Position numbers and translations under genes: made by a program
Source of the DNA: Flavisolibacter nicotianae
Lineage (GTDB): Bacteria; Bacteroidota; Bacteroidia; Chitinophagales; Chitinophagaceae
Assembly (NCBI RefSeq): GCF_003628535.1
Contig: NZ_RBCI01000001.1
Location: 620,001-684,000 of the forward strand
Direction: 5' to 3'
Length of the DNA: 64,000 nt
Shown here: in pieces, positions 61,409-64,000 of the stretch
Numbering within the stretch: position 1 is the stretch's first letter
How the letters are laid out: the number at the start of each line of letters is the position of its first letter
The notes under the pieces: model-generated
Databases searched by the model: none
The model's input: the letters and a program-made list of their open reading frames with translations, nothing else
Told to the model about the DNA's origin: nothing

Positions 61409-64000
61409 CTATTTGTGCTCTGTTGCCGGCTCCTGCTGCGGAGTCACCGGTTCGCCCTTCTGCTGGCGGGCCTGCTCGTTTGAACTTCCTTCACCTTCGA
61501 TCACCTCGTCGGTGTTGCGGATTTTGGCCAGGTAACTCACGTTCGGCAGCGTGTGGATTTGTTCCAGCACATAGAACAGGCGTCTTGGGTTTTGCTCCCT
61601 TGTTTTCGCCACCGCGCTGTTCGTATCGTTGGCGTTGCCAAAGACGATCGCACCGGTAGGACAAGCCTGCGCACAAGCCGATTGAACTTCATCGCCGCCG
61701 ATCTTGCGGTTCTCGATCTTTGCCTGGAGTTTACCGAGCTGGGTACGCTGTACGCAGAATGAACATTTTTCCATCACACCACGGCTGCGGGTTACCACAT
61801 CCGGGTTCAGCACCATCCGGGTCAGTTCGTCGTTCATCTGGTGAACAACGGTATCCAGTTTACCCACACCGCTGTTTGGTCCGAGCACACCGTGCGTAGA
61901 GGCACCGGTATAATCACCCCAGTTGAAGCGGCGTACTTTATACGGACAGTTGTTGGCACAATACCTTGTACCGATACAACGGTTGTAAGCCATTTGGTTG
62001 ATACCCTCGGTGTTGTGCATGGTGGCAGCAACAGGGCAAACGTTTTCGCAAGGTGCGTTTTCGCAATGCTGGCACAGCATGGGCTGGAAAACGACAGCCT
62101 TCAGGTTGTCCGGATTTTTTTCATCCGTTACAAAATAACGGTCGATGCGCAGCCAGTGCATTTCGTGTGCACGCAGCACTTCGTTCTTGCCCACTACCGG
62201 AACGTTGTTTTCCAGGTGACAGGCCACCACACAGGCGCCGCAACCATAGCAGGCATTCAGGTCGATGGACATGCCCCACTTGATCTCGTGGGTACGCAGT
62301 GCAGGATCATCATACAAGGTACCTTCTGCACGGTAGTCGCCCGAACGTTTGGCAAAATCTTCTTGCAGCTCTTCGCGGAACTTAAGGAAGGCATCCGGTT
62401 GTGCTTTGAAGGTTGCCAGCGTCGTTTCCTTTACGACGGCTGTTCGGCCTTCGTAAGAATTATGCATTTGGATGCGGGCAATCTTGTAGGCATCGCCGGC
62501 CTTGGTCGATGTGGTAACCTCGTTCCAGTATTCGCGAACTTTTGCAGCGGCGTTCCAGCGGGCAAAACCAAATACGTTTTGTCCCAGTCCGGCGGCGGCT
62601 TTGGAGAAGTTTTCGCTGCGGCCATAACCAACTGCAACCGCAATTGTATCGGGGTTCATACCCGGAACCACCATCGCCGGCAGCGATACTTTCCTGCCAT
62701 TTACCGTCAGGTCGATCAGGGGCTTCTCCTGGTAGTATTCGTAATCCACTCCCTCGTAGTCGATGCCCAGCTCCTTTGCCTTTTTGGTGGAGATCATGGC
62801 ATAGTTCTCATACGTGGTGCGGGTGATGGGATCCGGCAGTTCCAGCAACCAGGGGTTACCGGCTTGCTTGCCCGAAAGAATATTGACTTGCTGGAAGAGA
62901 ACGATTTCGTCTTTCCCGGCCTTGCGTTGTCCTGTGATTGCGGTAACGGCGGCTGCCAGGTTACCTGTCGGCGCGGCGGTTGTTGTAACCGGCGTTACCG
63001 CCGGAGTGGGAACCGGCGCAATCGCGGCTCTGACCGTGTCGGCAATTGTAGCAGGTTGTGCTGCAGACTGGCTGCCTGCACTACCCAGTACACCATCTTG
63101 CAGGGCTTTGTCCAGCGCTGCTTCGCTGCCCAGTCTTCCCACCCAATACGTGCGGAAGTACGTCTCGTAATCCTGGTTGTTGCCACTCCACTTCAGCAGT
63201 GAAGTCTGGAAAGGACGTGTTTTGAACAGCGGGTAGATGGCCGGCTGGATAAAGGAAATATAACCGCTTCTGGGCTCTGCATCACCCCAGCTTTCGAGGT
63301 AGTGGTGGGCAGGCACCAGGTATTGACAAAGCTCCGAAGTCTCGTCGAGCTTTTCGTTGAAAGAAATAGTGAGCTTCACTTTGGCCAGGCCATTGGTGAA
63401 AGCTTTGGCATCCACATAATCGTAGGCAGGGTTGGCACCGTAGAGCAACAGGGCACCAATACGGCCGGCATTCATATCGTCCACGAGGGTTGCCATCGCG
63501 GCATCATCACCCTGGCGATAGTTCAAGGTCGTCGCCGTGTCGAGCGTTGTTCCGAATGCACCGGCGGCGCGGTTGATTTCGCGAACCACTGTTTGCACAT
63601 TGGGGTCGTTGCTGCCGCAAACCACGAGGGCTTTGCCGGCATGTGCTTTCAAATCCGCTGCTACTTTTTGGATGGTCTTTGTCAGGTTTGCATCCAGGGA
63701 AGGCGCCGTTACACCACCACCGAGAGCGGCCAGCAATGCAAGGGCCACTGCGCCGGTTTCGGAGGGCCGGTGTGTAAAGCGTTCGTCGGCACTTGCACCC
63801 GTTGGACTCAGGTGGCTTTCAAAAACGTAAAGTTTGCTCATGCCGTCTTCCGGGCTGCGCAGTTTGCGCTTGCTCGAAAACTGGCGGGCAAATTCCACCG
63901 GGGCCAGCCAGGTCGCAAGGAAATCGGCACCCAGGCTCACCACCAGGTCTGCACGGTCGAAATTGTGTGCCGGGATGCGGCCACCATGAGCCGTGCTCAG
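61409..64000 (-). CDS. actB: Alternative complex III iron-sulfur subunit ActB (N-terminus outside window)
   Basis: Large extracytoplasmic subunit of ACIII. The frame stays open to the window edge (TAHGGRIPAHNFDRADLVVS precedes the first in-window GTG), so the 5' end is missing. The first part is a molybdopterin-oxidoreductase-like domain that lacks the cofactor in known ACIII. After an Ala/Pro/Thr-rich linker (APVPTPAVTPVTTTAAPTG) and a B1-like domain comes the ferredoxin domain with four Cys groups: ACYGCGACVVACH, CQHCENAPCENVCP, CIGTRYCANNCP and CSFCV...CAQACP. Known structures have three 4Fe-4S and one 3Fe-4S cluster. ActA is expected further upstream. Confidence 0.95.
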   Translation of the reverse strand: MSTAHGGRIPAHNFDRADLVVSLGADFLATWLAPVEFARQFSSKRKLRSPEDGMSKLYVFESHLSPTGASADERFTHRPSETGAVALALLAALGGGVTAPSLDANLTKTIQKVAADLKAHAGKALVVCGSNDPNVQTVVREINRAAGAFGTTLDTATTLNYRQGDDAAMATLVDDMNAGRIGALLLYGANPAYDYVDAKAFTNGLAKVKLTISFNEKLDETSELCQYLVPAHHYLESWGDAEPRSGYISFIQPAIYPLFKTRPFQTSLLKWSGNNQDYETYFRTYWVGRLGSEAALDKALQDGVLGSAGSQSAAQPATIADTVRAAIAPVPTPAVTPVTTTAAPTGNLAAAVTAITGQRKAGKDEIVLFQQVNILSGKQAGNPWLLELPDPITRTTYENYAMISTKKAKELGIDYEGVDYEYYQEKPLIDLTVNGRKVSLPAMVVPGMNPDTIAVAVGYGRSENFSKAAAGLGQNVFGFARWNAAAKVREYWNEVTTSTKAGDAYKIARIQMHNSYEGRTAVVKETTLATFKAQPDAFLKFREELQEDFAKRSGDYRAEGTLYDDPALRTHEIKWGMSIDLNACYGCGACVVACHLENNVPVVGKNEVLRAHEMHWLRIDRYFVTDEKNPDNLKAVVFQPMLCQHCENAPCENVCPVAATMHNTEGINQMAYNRCIGTRYCANNCPYKVRRFNWGDYTGASTHGVLGPNSGVGKLDTVVHQMNDELTRMVLNPDVVTRSRGVMEKCSFCVQRTQLGKLQAKIENRKIGGDEVQSACAQACPTGAIVFGNANDTNSAVAKTREQNPRRLFYVLEQIHTLPNVSYLAKIRNTDEVIEGEGSSNEQARQQKGEPVTPQQEPATEHK

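Noticed and set aside
1-64000. tRNA or rRNA genes
   Set aside because: I looked in the longer spacers for a T-loop GGTTCGAATCC-type sequence and acceptor pairing and found none; a covariance search would settle it.

Overview
The window comes from a Bacteroidota chromosome, most likely a Chitinophagaceae-like soil or water bacterium. The evidence is a gldB gliding lipoprotein gene, a complete alternative complex III plus aa3 oxidase operon, a Bat-type moxR/DUF58/VWA cluster, DUF1501/DUF1800 and DUF3857 genes, and many copies of the Bacteroidota -7 promoter word TAnnTTTG. Shine-Dalgarno sequences are almost absent. I see no rRNA, tRNA, CRISPR array, prophage or classical insertion sequence.

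Layout. 1-6.8 kb: end of rodA, an MBL-fold hydrolase, a small membrane protein, tryptophan 2,3-dioxygenase (kynA) interrupted in frame by a nuclease-coding element, a PQQ sugar dehydrogenase and purD. 7-11 kb: two peptide transporters (POT, OPT). 11.5-15.5 kb: a DUF1800-DUF1501 pair and an AlkB-type alkane hydroxylase. 15.5-22.3 kb: envelope proteins, an MFS exporter, comEC and purH. 22.3-31.4 kb: a repeat-rich spacer, a glycosyltransferase, an omega-amidase, a LytS/LytR-type sensor-regulator pair, an S41 peptidase-thiL-IMPase operon and gldB. 31.4-39.4 kb: nadE (carrying a second in-frame element), moxR-DUF58-BatD-like-BatA, rsgA and a Sua5/YciO protein. 39.5-49.5 kb: sixA, a GH9 glucanase, rpoN, a PAP2-like protein, tandem DUF3857 proteins and a PPC-domain lipoprotein. 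49.5-64 kb, all on the minus strand: the respiratory operon actB-C-D-E-F, ctaC, ctaD, ctaB, two cox subunit III genes, subunit IV, then SCO1 and DUF420. It encodes a quinol-to-oxygen electron path and its copper and heme assembly factors.

Two features stand out. First, there is an apparently undescribed mobile-element family with C6/G6 hairpin ends that inserts in frame inside essential or central proteins. One copy, in kynA, encodes an intact DUF559 (Vsr-like) endonuclease. A second, in nadE, is an internally deleted relative that keeps the same ends and the same first and last codons. A decayed third copy follows purH. Second, about ten intergenic spacers, including three inside the respiratory operon, are imperfect inverted repeats. 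Each is built from its own short repeated word, such as TAGTTTA, GAGTGAT or GCTTGCA. The architecture is shared but the sequence is not.
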